From assembly GCA_041396245.1 (NCBI GenBank), contig JAWKYW010000006.1:62001-126000 (forward strand): a stretch of DNA of 64,000 bases, given 5' to 3'. The position numbers and the translations under genes were made by a program. Below are positions 42,909 to 51,068 of this stretch, in pieces. The stretch's first letter is position 1, and each line of letters opens with the position of its first letter. The stretch is from Desulfobacillus sp041396245. GTDB lineage: Bacteria; Pseudomonadota; Gammaproteobacteria; Burkholderiales; Rhodocyclaceae. The notes beneath the pieces are model-generated. The model had not been told where the DNA came from, did not search any database, and was given only the letters and a program-made list of their open reading frames with translations.

Positions 42909-42953
42909 ACCCTTATGAGTCGCCGGTGCAAGTTGATATTGCATCTGACGCTA

Positions 42954-43002
42954 TGTCAAATACACCAGGCCTATTTGACACAAGGCTGACGGTATGTCAA
43001 AT
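42954..43002 (-). promoter_or_regulatory. TGTCAAAT inverted/direct repeats upstream of fic
   Basis: TGTCAAAT (42954-42961) and ATTTGACA (42973-42980) form a perfect 8-bp inverted repeat with an 11-bp spacer. A third TGTCAAAT lies at 42995-43002. The AT-rich site directly upstream of the fic start, combined with the helix-turn-helix tail of the Fic protein, suggests autoregulation; this is inference. Confidence 0.6.
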
Positions 43003-43132
43003 CGGCCAGCCTTAGGGAGTCTGTCTGGCCAAGCGAGAATTGTTGCAACTTATTGCCAAATAAAGATAAATATCGAATTAACTTGTCTGGAGAGAAAATT
43101 CAGAACACTTGGGCACTCGATACCCGGAAGGG

Positions 43133-43864
43133 TCACGCCGGCATGGCATCCCATACCCGGCCTTTGTAGGTGCGGCCGTTGGTTTTCTTCGAGCGCTTCT
43201 GCCCGTCCGGCCCCCAGGTGCCCCACTGCTTGAAGAAAAACGGCACGCGGTACCTGTCGCATTGGCGTTTGACGCCATCCACCCATTGCCGCTGCATCGG
43301 CCGGGCCTTGCTGCCGGATTCACCGCCGACGATCACCCAATGAATGTCGCTGAAATCCGGCTTGCCGAGGTCTTCGAGGAGCGGCTCGATGGACAGGAAG
43401 CGCACCATCACATCGATGCCCCGGAGCAGTTCGATGCGCGGCAAACCGTGCTTCCTGTCCTCGACCGACACACCCAGCCAGACGTTTGGCGGGATCGTCT
43501 TTCCCCGGCAGTAGTCGGCCATGCGCTCGGCGCGCTTGGTCAGCACCTGGAAGGTGTGCTGGCGCGCACGCCGCATCACGTCGATCACCTGGTCGATGTA
43601 GACGAACGGCACGTCCTCATGAAACAGGCCCGACATGGAGTTTACGAAATAGATCGTGGGCTTGCGGCGTTCCAGCGGCTCGGCGAGCCGCTCCGGCATC
43701 AGCGACAGGCCAAAGCCGTTTTCATAACCGCGCATGCCCATCGCCTGCAGGCGCAGGGCCATTTTTTCCGCGTAGCAGTGCTTGCAGCCCGGCGATATCT
43801 TCGTGCAGCCGACCGTCGGGTTCCAGGTCTGCTCCGTCCACTCGATCTTGCTAGGCGTGCCCAT
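43133..43864 (-). CDS. DUF5131 (phage Gp37/Gp68-like) radical-SAM-type protein
   Basis: A 243-residue protein starting SKIEWTEQTWNPTVGCTKIS. The cysteine triad in GCTKISPGCKHCYAEKMALR (C-x6-C-x2-C), together with WLGVSVEDRKHGL, RFLSIEPLLEDL and WVIVGGESG, identifies the Gp37/Gp68 family found in phages and mobile regions and related to radical-SAM enzymes. The reaction is unknown. The ATG at 43864 is the only start that gives the conserved N-terminus. It lies 62 bp downstream of the DUF3037 gene in the same direction. Confidence 0.85.
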   Translation of the reverse strand: MGTPSKIEWTEQTWNPTVGCTKISPGCKHCYAEKMALRLQAMGMRGYENGFGLSLMPERLAEPLERRKPTIYFVNSMSGLFHEDVPFVYIDQVIDVMRRARQHTFQVLTKRAERMADYCRGKTIPPNVWLGVSVEDRKHGLPRIELLRGIDVMVRFLSIEPLLEDLGKPDFSDIHWVIVGGESGSKARPMQRQWVDGVKRQCDRYRVPFFFKQWGTWGPDGQKRSKKTNGRTYKGRVWDAMPA

Positions 43865-43926
43865 GGCTGTCACTTTCAAAACGACACGTTGAGCGCCTGC
43901 TTTACGGGGGAGAAACTGCTGAAAGC

Positions 43927-44748
43927 CTAACCGCGCGCGAAGGTGAGAATGCGCGTTTCGTCCTTCGCCGGCACGAGGATGGCCCCTGCTTCCTGCAGTT
44001 CGCGGCGCGCCTCGTTGTAGGCATCGAGCCGGCCGCCGTCCCCTTCCGGTTCGGTGATGGCCAGCAGCAGCGCATCGGGCAGCGCCCGAACGCGTTCCAG
44101 ATGGCGCAGGCGGCCCACCCACTGGCTGCCATGGTCGAGAATCCGAATCGGGTCGTCGTGGGCGAGGTGCATCGGCTTGATGACGCGACGGGCCCTGCCG
44201 GTTTCGTCCAGTTCGGCAAAAGGCACCCCGAAACGCACTTCACCCGTACCGAGCTTTGCCGGGCGGAACCGCTGCCCCAGACCTTCCCGGCGCAACACGC
44301 CGCGCACCGCTCGCTCGATCAGGGCTTCGTGATATTCGTGCGTGGCGAAGGCATGCTCGACATAATGATCGAAGAGCGCCGCCAGCTTGGCTTCCGGCGC
44401 ATCCGTCACGATGGCGCGAATCGAAGAGAAGCGGAACAGGGCTTCGCGTGGGCGCACCAGATCCTCGAATACTGCCGCCGCCTTAGTCTGGCCACGGCTG
44501 TCGCCGAGCATATCCATGGCGAGTGCCCGGGTACGCTGGAGTTCTTCGCCGAAATCGCGGATGCCTTCCGAGAACACGCGCCGCTCCAGCGGCTCGAAGA
44601 AAGCGCCGATACGCCGCCACTTGCTGTTCAGGCGGAAATCGAAATAACGCTTGCCGGGGGCGAACAGCACCACGCCGACGTTGGCGAACTCCTCCGTTTC
44701 CGCATAGGGCAGAAAGCGAACAATCGAATATCGGGCTATCTGATTCAT
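43927..44748 (-). CDS. DUF3037 domain protein
   Basis: A 273-residue protein. The N-terminal ARYSIVRFLPYAETEEFANVG, with GVVLFAPGKRYFDFR, is the DUF3037 signature. Function is unknown. Its ATG overlaps the stop of the HipA-like gene (ATGA), so the two proteins are made in a coupled fashion. HipA-like plus DUF3037 pairs recur in many genomes, and the pair is thought to work together, though no activity is established here. Confidence 0.82.
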   Translation of the reverse strand: MNQIARYSIVRFLPYAETEEFANVGVVLFAPGKRYFDFRLNSKWRRIGAFFEPLERRVFSEGIRDFGEELQRTRALAMDMLGDSRGQTKAAAVFEDLVRPREALFRFSSIRAIVTDAPEAKLAALFDHYVEHAFATHEYHEALIERAVRGVLRREGLGQRFRPAKLGTGEVRFGVPFAELDETGRARRVIKPMHLAHDDPIRILDHGSQWVGRLRHLERVRALPDALLLAITEPEGDGGRLDAYNEARRELQEAGAILVPAKDETRILTFARG

Positions 44749-45488
44749 GCCTTGTCCCCCCGGACAAGCGCGGCGCGTGCTGCCAGCCGCTCCTTGATGG
44801 ACTCCAAGTCTACCTGAACTGGCAGGGTTTGCTCCATATCCACCCAATGCCAGGCCGGGGGCAGGCTCGATGCAGCCTGGTCGAATTCAGCCAGGGCCGA
44901 CGCCAGGGTGGCCGACAATTCCGCACGGCATACCAAGTCGCCGAAAACCGCCTCGGCATCATCCCGGAATACATGGGTTTCGAAAAAGGTCTTTTCGTCG
45001 AATCCGGCCTCGAAGGCGAGATTGTGGTCGATCACCAGCAGACGGCTCTCCGCCGCCCGCCAGAGCAGGTTGGGGTTGCCGCCGTGGGGGGACAGCGAAC
45101 GGTCGCCGTTTTCGACCCACCAGTCGAACGCCAGCACGCGCTGTCGCTCCGCCTGACCGATACGCTTCAACTGTGTGATGGCGAATTCCTGCACATCGGA
45201 CTCCCGGCGCGAGCCGAACACGAGGCCGGCCCCGAGTGCGTCGGCCTCGGGGCCGAAGACCTCCACCAGTTCCGGCGGGACGTCGAGGAGAGTGAATTCT
45301 GGGATGGCCAGCCCAAAGCTGCGCGCAAGATGGCCGCACAGCCATTCGGCGATGAGGCCGGACCGTGTCGCCTCGCGGCCCTTGGCGACGTACAGCGCCT
45401 CGTCTTCGGCGCGGACGAGGAAGGGCCGCGTCATTCCCTGATCGAGACGGCGGATGATTTCCGTGACGCAGAGCGGGGCGGCGGTCAT
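44745..45488 (-). CDS. HipA-like kinase-fold protein
   Basis: A 247-residue protein resembling the short HipA-like family that accompanies DUF3037. The segments PFLVRAEDEALYVAKGREAT (nucleotide-binding lobe), VLAFDWWVENGDRSLSPHGGNPNLLW (catalytic-loop-like Asp and Asn) and LLVIDHNLAFEAGF (metal-binding Asp) parallel HipA Ser/Thr kinase motifs. It is shorter than true HipA (about 440). The ATG at 45488 is favoured; a TTG six bases upstream is possible. It heads the leftward block DUF3037-DUF5131-fic. Confidence 0.78.
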   Translation of the reverse strand: MTAAPLCVTEIIRRLDQGMTRPFLVRAEDEALYVAKGREATRSGLIAEWLCGHLARSFGLAIPEFTLLDVPPELVEVFGPEADALGAGLVFGSRRESDVQEFAITQLKRIGQAERQRVLAFDWWVENGDRSLSPHGGNPNLLWRAAESRLLVIDHNLAFEAGFDEKTFFETHVFRDDAEAVFGDLVCRAELSATLASALAEFDQAASSLPPAWHWVDMEQTLPVQVDLESIKERLAARAALVRGDKA

Positions 45489-45503
45489 GGGCAAGGTTCT
45501 CTT

Positions 45504-45593
45504 CTACAGCTCGCTGTTGAACGCGCGGTCGAGGATGGCAAGGTGCGGGGTGCCGAGCTTGGTGGCGTACTCTATGACGAGCGATTCTAGCAC
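45504..45593 (-). CDS. Possible micro-ORF or gene remnant upstream of the HipA-like gene
   Basis: A 29-codon frame from GTG (45593) to TAG (45504) encodes VLESLVIEYATKLGTPHLAI then LDRAFNSEL. Amino acid use looks protein-like rather than random, and it ends 15 bp before the HipA-like ATG. It may be a leader peptide or the 3' remnant of a lost gene. There is no clear ribosome binding site. I do not recognise it. Confidence 0.25.
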   Translation of the reverse strand: MLESLVIEYATKLGTPHLAILDRAFNSEL

Positions 45594-45613
45594 CGGCACG
45601 GAGCGGGGCAGGG

Positions 45614-45637
45614 AAAGTCAGTCTTCACAGCACGGCA
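45614..45637 (+). repeat. Bipartite motif copy, 13 of 14
   Basis: AAAGTCAG, 10 bp (TCTTCACAGC), ACGGCA in the gap before ubiA, marking the right edge of the accessory block in inverse orientation to the 41698 copy. Confidence 0.65.
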
Positions 45638-45689
45638 GGCGGGGGCGGTATGTGATTCACGTTTGCCGCCGCAGTGTAAAATCCGCCCC

Positions 45690-46583
45690 ATGTCCGAACT
45701 CACCCTGCGCCAGCGTCTTAACGCCTACGAACGGCTGATGCGGCTCGACAAGCCGATCGGCACGCTGCTTCTGCTGTGGCCGACGATGTGGGCGGTGTGG
45801 ATCGCGGCGGAGGGGGCGCCGAGCCTGTTCATCGTCTGGATCTTCGCCCTGGGCACGCTGCTGATGCGCTCGGCCGGGGTGGTGATGAACGACTACGCCG
45901 ACCGCCACTTCGATCCGCACGTCGAGCGCACCAGGAACCGGCCGCTGGCCTCAGGCCTCATCAAGGAGCGCGAGGCGCTGTGGCTGGCCGCCGCGCTGAC
46001 GCTGTGCGCCTTCCTGCTCATCCTGCCGCTGCACCGGCTGGTGTGGGCGCTGTCGGTGGTGGCGCTCTTTCTGGCGGCGAGCTATCCGCTCACCAAGCGC
46101 TTCCTCGCCGTGCCGCAGGCGTATCTTGGGATTGCCTTCGGCTTCGGCATCCCGATGGCCTTCGCGGCGCAGCTTTATACCGTGCCGCCGCTGGCCTGGG
46201 TAATGCTGCTGGCGAACATCTTCTGGGCCATCGGCTACGACACCTGCTACGCCATGGTGGACCGCGAGGACGACCTGAAAATCGGCATCAGGACTTCCGC
46301 CATCACCTTCGGCCGCCATGACGTGGCGGCGGTGATGGGCAGCTACGCTGTGACGCTGGCGATCCTCGCCTGGGTCGGCGCGCAGGCGGGGCGCGGAATT
46401 TATTTCTACGCCGGACTGGCGGTGGCGGGCGGCATGATGCTGCGCCACTGGTTCTGGATCCGCGGCCGCGAGCGCATGGCCTGCTTCCGCGCCTTCATGG
46501 ACAACAACTGGGTCGGCGCGGCGATCTTCGCCGGCCTCTTCGCCGACTACGTGCTGCGCTCGGGCCGCTGGCCGACCCTCTGA
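45690..46583 (+). CDS. ubiA: 4-hydroxybenzoate octaprenyltransferase
   Basis: A 297-residue integral membrane prenyltransferase of ubiquinone synthesis, with eight to nine transmembrane helices. The two Asp-rich Mg-diphosphate motifs are NDYADRHFDPHVERTRNRPL (near 70) and YDTCYAMVDREDDLKIGIRT (near 190). The ATG at 45690 gives MSELTLRQRLNAYERLMRLD. Ubiquinone is the expected quinone of a betaproteobacterium. It is convergent with the DUF3617 gene. Confidence 0.94.
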   Translation: MSELTLRQRLNAYERLMRLDKPIGTLLLLWPTMWAVWIAAEGAPSLFIVWIFALGTLLMRSAGVVMNDYADRHFDPHVERTRNRPLASGLIKEREALWLAAALTLCAFLLILPLHRLVWALSVVALFLAASYPLTKRFLAVPQAYLGIAFGFGIPMAFAAQLYTVPPLAWVMLLANIFWAIGYDTCYAMVDREDDLKIGIRTSAITFGRHDVAAVMGSYAVTLAILAWVGAQAGRGIYFYAGLAVAGGMMLRHWFWIRGRERMACFRAFMDNNWVGAAIFAGLFADYVLRSGRWPTL

Positions 46584-46590
46584 GCGGCGT

Positions 46591-47136
46591 TCAGCGGCGG
46601 CCGCCGCCGACCGGCGCCAGGCCCTTGCAGTCCGGCCCGAGATACGTCATCTGCGATTCGGTCTGCATGGTGTGGCGGCCGGAAGCGTCCATCGTCGTCA
46701 TGTCCATGCGGCTGCGGACGGTATTGCCGGAGAAGGTGCTCTCGCCCTTGCCGGTGGTGCGGCGTCCGTTCGACGTGCAGTCGATCTCGTAGCGCATGGT
46801 GCTGCCGCTGCGGCTGATTTTGGACGGCTGGCAGCGCCCTTCCGGGTCGACCACCGGCGCGTCGCGCCTGGCCATCTCCTCGCTGATGCACATGCGCGTG
46901 GCGCCGCCCGGCCCCATGCCGATGCCCTGGCGGCCCATCATGGCCTCCATCTGCTTGCGCTGCTCCGGCGGCAGGCCGGCCATCTGCTGCTGCATCTGCC
47001 GCATCTGGGCCTGCATGTCCTGGCCGTCGACGACCTGCCTGATCGTCTTGACCTCCCACAGGCCGGCCTTCATGTCGCCGGCCAGCGCGGAGGCGGAAAA
47101 CAGGGCAAGGCCGAGGGAAATGATCGTCTTTTTCAT
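46591..47136 (-). CDS. DUF3617 family periplasmic protein
   Basis: A 181-residue secreted protein with a signal peptide of about 20 residues ending SASALA. The mature part starts GDMKAGLWEVKTIRQVVDGQ, the DUF3617 signature, has a Met/Gln-rich stretch (about 38-70), and two pairs of cysteines likely to form disulfides. Function is unknown. AAAGGAGAC precedes the ATG at 47136; the longer frame to 47178 lacks a signal peptide at its N-terminus and is not preferred. Confidence 0.82.
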   Translation of the reverse strand: MKKTIISLGLALFSASALAGDMKAGLWEVKTIRQVVDGQDMQAQMRQMQQQMAGLPPEQRKQMEAMMGRQGIGMGPGGATRMCISEEMARRDAPVVDPEGRCQPSKISRSGSTMRYEIDCTSNGRRTTGKGESTFSGNTVRSRMDMTTMDASGRHTMQTESQMTYLGPDCKGLAPVGGGRR

Positions 47137-47285
47137 CGGGGTCTCCTTTGTCGTTATAAGAAGAAGCCGGCCGGTCATGGCGACGGCATCGGGGGCATTG
47201 TGCCAGAAGGCGGGCCCGGTTTCCTCCCCCGGTCCGGTCCGGGCACTCGGCTACGGCTGCGAAGAGTGATAAATTGAGAACACGT

Positions 47286-47330
47286 CCTAGGGAAACTACC
47301 TATCCGCCCGGCGGTTGTCCCTGATTGAAC
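47286..47330 (+). promoter_or_regulatory. Composite regulon element, sensor-kinase promoter
   Basis: TAGG-GAAACTA-CCTA (47288-47302), 10 bp, then GGTTGTCCCTGATTGAAC (47313-47330), about 54 bp before the sensor-kinase start. The same layout occurs before ctaB, adhC and fdsGB. The TTGAAC end can serve as a -35, with TAAGGT 16 bp on as a -10. Confidence 0.75.
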
Positions 47331-47383
47331 CGGTCGGGCGGGCTGTTAAGGTTGCAAGGCAAAATGGGAGCGGTGTCGGCGAA

Positions 47384-48682
47384 ATGATGACGGGAAGCGA
47401 TGCGATGTTGCTGGGAGGGGTGATCCTGGGAGGGGCACTGGTCCTGGCGCTGATCGCCATGCTGGTGATGCTGCTGCGCCTGCGCGAGGCCGAGCAGCGG
47501 GTCTGCGACATGGAGACCGAGCACCAGGACATCCAGGACCAGTTGCGCGAGAACGAAAACCGGCTGCGCGCGATCATCGAATCCGAGCCCGAATGCGTCA
47601 AGCTGCAGGCCGCCGACGGCACCGTGCTGGAGATCAATCCGGCCGGACTCCGGCTGGTGGATGCCGAGCGGCCGGAGGACATCATCGGCAAGAAGATCTA
47701 TGGCGTCGTCGCGCAGGAATACAAGGAAATCTACCGGGAAAACATGCGCCGCGTCTTCGAGGGCGAGGCGGTGGTGTACGAATTCAAGTCGATCACCCTC
47801 AAGGGCCGCACGGCCTGGATGGAAACGCATGCCGTGCCCCTGCGCGATGCCCGCGGTGCGGTGTATGCCCTGCTCGGCATCACGCGCGACATCACCGAGC
47901 ACAAGTGGGCCGAGGAGCAGGGGCGGCGCCACCAGACCGAGCTGGCGCGGGTGGCGCGGCTGTCGACCATGGGCGAGATGGCCACCGGCCTGGCCCACGA
48001 GCTCAACCAGCCGCTCTCGGCCATCGCCAACTTCGCCCGCGGCTGCCTGCGCCGGCTGCGCAGCGGCGACATGGCGCCGACCGAGCTGATCGAGCCGCTG
48101 GAGGAGGTCTGCGAGCAGGCCGAACGCGCCGGCGAGATCATGCGCCACGTGCGTGACTTCGTCCGCAAGAGCGAGCCGAGGATGACCGCCGTCGACATCA
48201 ACCAGATCGTGCGCGGGGTGGCCAAGTTCACCGAGCTGGAGGCGCGCCAGCACGAGACGGTCGTGACGCTGCAGCTGGCGCCGCCGCAGCCCCGGGTGTG
48301 GGCCGATTCCATCATGGTCGAGCAGGTGATCTGCAACCTGGTGCGCAACGCCATGGAGGCGATGGCCGAGTCGCGTTCGTCGCGCCGCGAGGTCCTCATC
48401 CGCACCGTGCCGCAGGGCGAGGATTTGGTCGAGGTCGAGGTCATCGACACCGGGCCCGGCATCGACGGCGCGGTCATCGACCAGGTCTTCGACCAGTTCT
48501 ACACCACCAAGCCCGACGGCGTCGGCATGGGCCTGTCGATCAGCCGCTCGATCGTCGAGTCGCACGGCGGCAGCATCCGCGCGGAGTCGCGGGTGGGCGG
48601 CGGCGCCACCTTCCGCTTCACCCTGCGGGCCATTCCGGTCAGGCAGCGCAGCGATGAGCGACGCTACAGTCTTCATAGTTGA
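47384..48682 (+). CDS. PAS-domain sensor histidine kinase
   Basis: A 432-residue sensor. One transmembrane helix (about 10-32), a short coiled-coil and a PAS domain (about 55-175, ending ALLGITRDITEHKWAEEQ) are followed by a HisKA domain with phosphoacceptor His205 (TGLAHELNQPLSAIANFARG). The ATPase domain has N, G1 and G2 boxes (NLVRNAMEAM, DTGPGI, GVGMGLSISRSIV). It resembles FixL/FlhS-type kinases. The start at 47384 is chosen because upstream in-frame codons fall in the promoter element. It overlaps the response-regulator gene by 29 bp. The input signal is unknown; the regulon suggests formaldehyde, alcohol or a redox signal. Confidence 0.87.
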   Translation: MMTGSDAMLLGGVILGGALVLALIAMLVMLLRLREAEQRVCDMETEHQDIQDQLRENENRLRAIIESEPECVKLQAADGTVLEINPAGLRLVDAERPEDIIGKKIYGVVAQEYKEIYRENMRRVFEGEAVVYEFKSITLKGRTAWMETHAVPLRDARGAVYALLGITRDITEHKWAEEQGRRHQTELARVARLSTMGEMATGLAHELNQPLSAIANFARGCLRRLRSGDMAPTELIEPLEEVCEQAERAGEIMRHVRDFVRKSEPRMTAVDINQIVRGVAKFTELEARQHETVVTLQLAPPQPRVWADSIMVEQVICNLVRNAMEAMAESRSSRREVLIRTVPQGEDLVEVEVIDTGPGIDGAVIDQVFDQFYTTKPDGVGMGLSISRSIVESHGGSIRAESRVGGGATFRFTLRAIPVRQRSDERRYSLHS

Positions 48683-49265
48683 CGACGACCAGGCCGTCGC
48701 CCGCAGCCTGCGCTGGCTGATCGAGACGGTGCGGCTGAAGGTCGAGACCTTCGCCTCGGCCCAGGCCTTCCTCGACGGCTACGATGCCGCCAGGCCGGGC
48801 TGCCTGGTGCTCGACGTGCGCATGCCCGGCATGAGCGGGCTGGAGCTGCAGGAGCGGCTGGCGGCGAGCCGGATCCGGCTGCCGATCATCTTCATCACCG
48901 GCCACGGCGACGTGCAGATGGCGGTGCGGGCGGTGCAGGCCGGCGCCTTCGACTTCGTCGAGAAACCGTTCAACGACCAGGACCTGCTCGACCGCATCCA
49001 GCGCGCCATCGTCTTCGATGCCGAGCAGCGCGGCCGACAGGTGCAGCGCGCGCAGCTGCAGGCGCTGTTCGCCAGCCTGACGCCGCGCGAGCGCGAGGTG
49101 CTCGACCGGGTGGTGGAGGGCCTGTCGAACAAGGCCATCGCCAACACCCTCGGCCTGAGCGCGAAGACCGTCGAAGTCCACCGCGCCAAGGTCATGGAGA
49201 AGATGCACGCGCGTTCGCTATCCGACCTCGTCAAGCTGGCGATGCAGAACCAGGCTAGTTCCTAG
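48654..49265 (+). CDS. FixJ/NarL-family response regulator
   Basis: A 203-residue regulator. The receiver domain (1-120) has phosphoacceptor Asp54 (CLVLDVRMPGMSGLEL), the acidic pair Asp10/Asp11 and Lys in VEKPF. The LuxR-type helix-turn-helix (about 138-200) shows LTPREREVLDRVVEGLSNKA and LSAKTVEVHRAKVMEKM. It is encoded with its kinase. TAGG-N7-CCTA palindromes in four promoters of this region are good candidate targets. By analogy with FlhR of Paracoccus it could control formaldehyde oxidation; this is inference. Its stop region overlaps the convergent lpdA gene by 11 bp. Confidence 0.9.
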   Translation: MSDATVFIVDDDQAVARSLRWLIETVRLKVETFASAQAFLDGYDAARPGCLVLDVRMPGMSGLELQERLAASRIRLPIIFITGHGDVQMAVRAVQAGAFDFVEKPFNDQDLLDRIQRAIVFDAEQRGRQVQRAQLQALFASLTPREREVLDRVVEGLSNKAIANTLGLSAKTVEVHRAKVMEKMHARSLSDLVKLAMQNQASS

Positions 49266-51060
49266 TCGCCGTATCTCTGAGGCTGACTTTTGCGCTTTTA
49301 CGCTGCGGCGGCAGGTCGGTGCAGCTGCCGTGGGCGACGTGGGCAGCCAGGCCGACCGTCTCGCCCAGAGTCGGGTGTGGGTGGTGAATGGCGCGGCCGA
49401 TGGCGGCGGCGTCGCACCCCTGGCTGATGGCCAGCGCGATCTCGCCGATCATGTCGCCGGCGTTGGGGCCGACGATGGCGCCGCCAAGCAGACGGCCGCC
49501 GTCCCGCTCGAAAATGAGCTTGGTCAGGCCATACTCGGCGCCGTTGGCGATGGCACGGCCGGAGGCGGCCCAGGGGAAGCGCGCCACCTCGACCGTCATG
49601 CCCTTGCGCCGCGCCGCGTCCTCGGACAGACCGACCCAGGCCACCTCGGGCAGGGTGTAGGCCACGCCCGGAATCAGTGTATCGTCGTGGCGGCTGGCCA
49701 GGCCGGCGGCGGCCTCTGCGGCGACGTGGCCCTGATGCACCGCCTTGTGCGCCAGCATCGGCTGGCCGACGATATCGCCGATGGCGAAGATGTGCGGCAC
49801 GCTGGTTGCCATGCGCGCATCCACCGGAATGAAACCTGCCTCGCTCAGCGCCACGCCGGCCTGCTCGGCGCCGATGCGCTGGCCGTTCGGCTTGCGCCCG
49901 ACCGACTGCAGGATCAGGTCGTAGCGCTGCGCCTCTGCCGGTGCCATGTCGCCCTCGAAGCGCACCCAGATGCCCTCGTCGTCGGCGTGCGCCGCCACGG
50001 TGCGCGTACGCAGCATGATGTTGTCGAAGCGGTGACGGTTTCTCTCCTCCCAGATGCGCGCCAGATCGCGGTCGGGCCCCGGCATCAGGCAATCCTGCAT
50101 CTCCACCACGTCGAGGCGCGCGCCGAGGGTCGAATAGATCGTCGCCATCTCGAGGCCGACGATGCCGCCGCCGATCACCAGCATGCGGCGCGGACGCCGC
50201 CGCAGTTCCAGTGCGCCGGTGGCGTCCACGATGCGCTCGTCCTTCGGCAGGAAGGGCAGATGGATCGGGTGCGAACCGGCGGCGATGATGCACTTGTCGA
50301 AGCGGATCGTCTGGCAGCCTTTCTCGGTTTCCACCGTCAGGCAGTGTGCATCGCGGAAACGGCCGGCGCCGTTGACGATGCGCACCTTGCGCGCCCGGGC
50401 CATGCCGGCGAGGCCGCCGGTGAGCTGGCCCACCACCTTGTCCTTGTGCGCGCGCAGCGCGTCGAGGTCGATCGCCGGTTCGCCGAAGCGGATGCCGGCG
50501 CCGGCCAGGCCGGCGGCCTCCTCCATCGCCGCCGTCAGGTGCAACAGCGCCTTCGAGGGGATGCAGCCGACGTTGAGGCAGACTCCGCCCAGCACCGGAT
50601 GGCGTTCAACCAGCAGCGTGTCCAGGCCGAGGTCGGCGGCGCGGAAAGCCGCCGAATAGCCGCCTGGCCCGCCGCCGAGCACCAGCAGCCCGCAGGCGAT
50701 CTCCGGCAGCCCGGCCGTCTCGCGCGTGGCGGCGGTGAACGCCGCGAAAAGCGAAAAGCGCGGCGGCGCGGCGGGCAGTGCACCGACCCCCGGCGACTGA
50801 CTTTTCGGCCGCTGCTCGCGCGCCTCCTCAAGCACGACGACGATGCTGCCGGCGGCGACCGCGTCGCCCTGTGCCACGAGCACCTCGACGACGGTGCCGT
50901 CGACCGGCGCCGGCACGTCCAGTACCGCCTTGCCCGACTCGACGCTGAGCAGCGCGTCGTCGGCCCAGACGGCGTCGCCCGGCTTGACGAGGATCTCGGC
51001 GACGGACAGCGCACCCTTGTCGCCGACGTCGGGAACGGCGATTTCGTGCAGGCGGGCCAC
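49255..51060 (-). CDS. lpdA: Dihydrolipoamide dehydrogenase with N-terminal lipoyl domain
   Basis: A 601-residue flavoprotein disulfide oxidoreductase. The lipoyl domain (1-78) has the modified lysine Lys44 (SVESGKAVLDVPAP). A Pro/Ala linker leads to the FAD domain (VLGGGPGGYSAAFRAADLG at about 127), the redox pair Cys161/Cys166 (GGVCLNVGCIPSKALL), an NAD domain (VIGGGIVGLEMATIYSTLG) and the C-terminal active base HPHPTLGE. No E1 or E2 genes of an oxo-acid dehydrogenase are nearby; instead it is encoded 8 bp downstream of an OsmC gene. Bipartite motif copies fall in the linker and at the very C-terminus (KVSLRDTA). Confidence 0.92.
   Translation of the reverse strand: MARLHEIAVPDVGDKGALSVAEILVKPGDAVWADDALLSVESGKAVLDVPAPVDGTVVEVLVAQGDAVAAGSIVVVLEEAREQRPKSQSPGVGALPAAPPRFSLFAAFTAATRETAGLPEIACGLLVLGGGPGGYSAAFRAADLGLDTLLVERHPVLGGVCLNVGCIPSKALLHLTAAMEEAAGLAGAGIRFGEPAIDLDALRAHKDKVVGQLTGGLAGMARARKVRIVNGAGRFRDAHCLTVETEKGCQTIRFDKCIIAAGSHPIHLPFLPKDERIVDATGALELRRRPRRMLVIGGGIVGLEMATIYSTLGARLDVVEMQDCLMPGPDRDLARIWEERNRHRFDNIMLRTRTVAAHADDEGIWVRFEGDMAPAEAQRYDLILQSVGRKPNGQRIGAEQAGVALSEAGFIPVDARMATSVPHIFAIGDIVGQPMLAHKAVHQGHVAAEAAAGLASRHDDTLIPGVAYTLPEVAWVGLSEDAARRKGMTVEVARFPWAASGRAIANGAEYGLTKLIFERDGGRLLGGAIVGPNAGDMIGEIALAISQGCDAAAIGRAIHHPHPTLGETVGLAAHVAHGSCTDLPPQRKSAKVSLRDTATRN
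49267..49290 (-). repeat. Bipartite motif copy, exact
   Basis: Minus strand AAAGTCAG, 10 bp, ACGGCG (14 of 14), one base after the response-regulator stop and encoding the C-terminal KVSLRDTA of lpdA. Confidence 0.8.
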
Positions 51061-51068
51061 GGCCGGCC

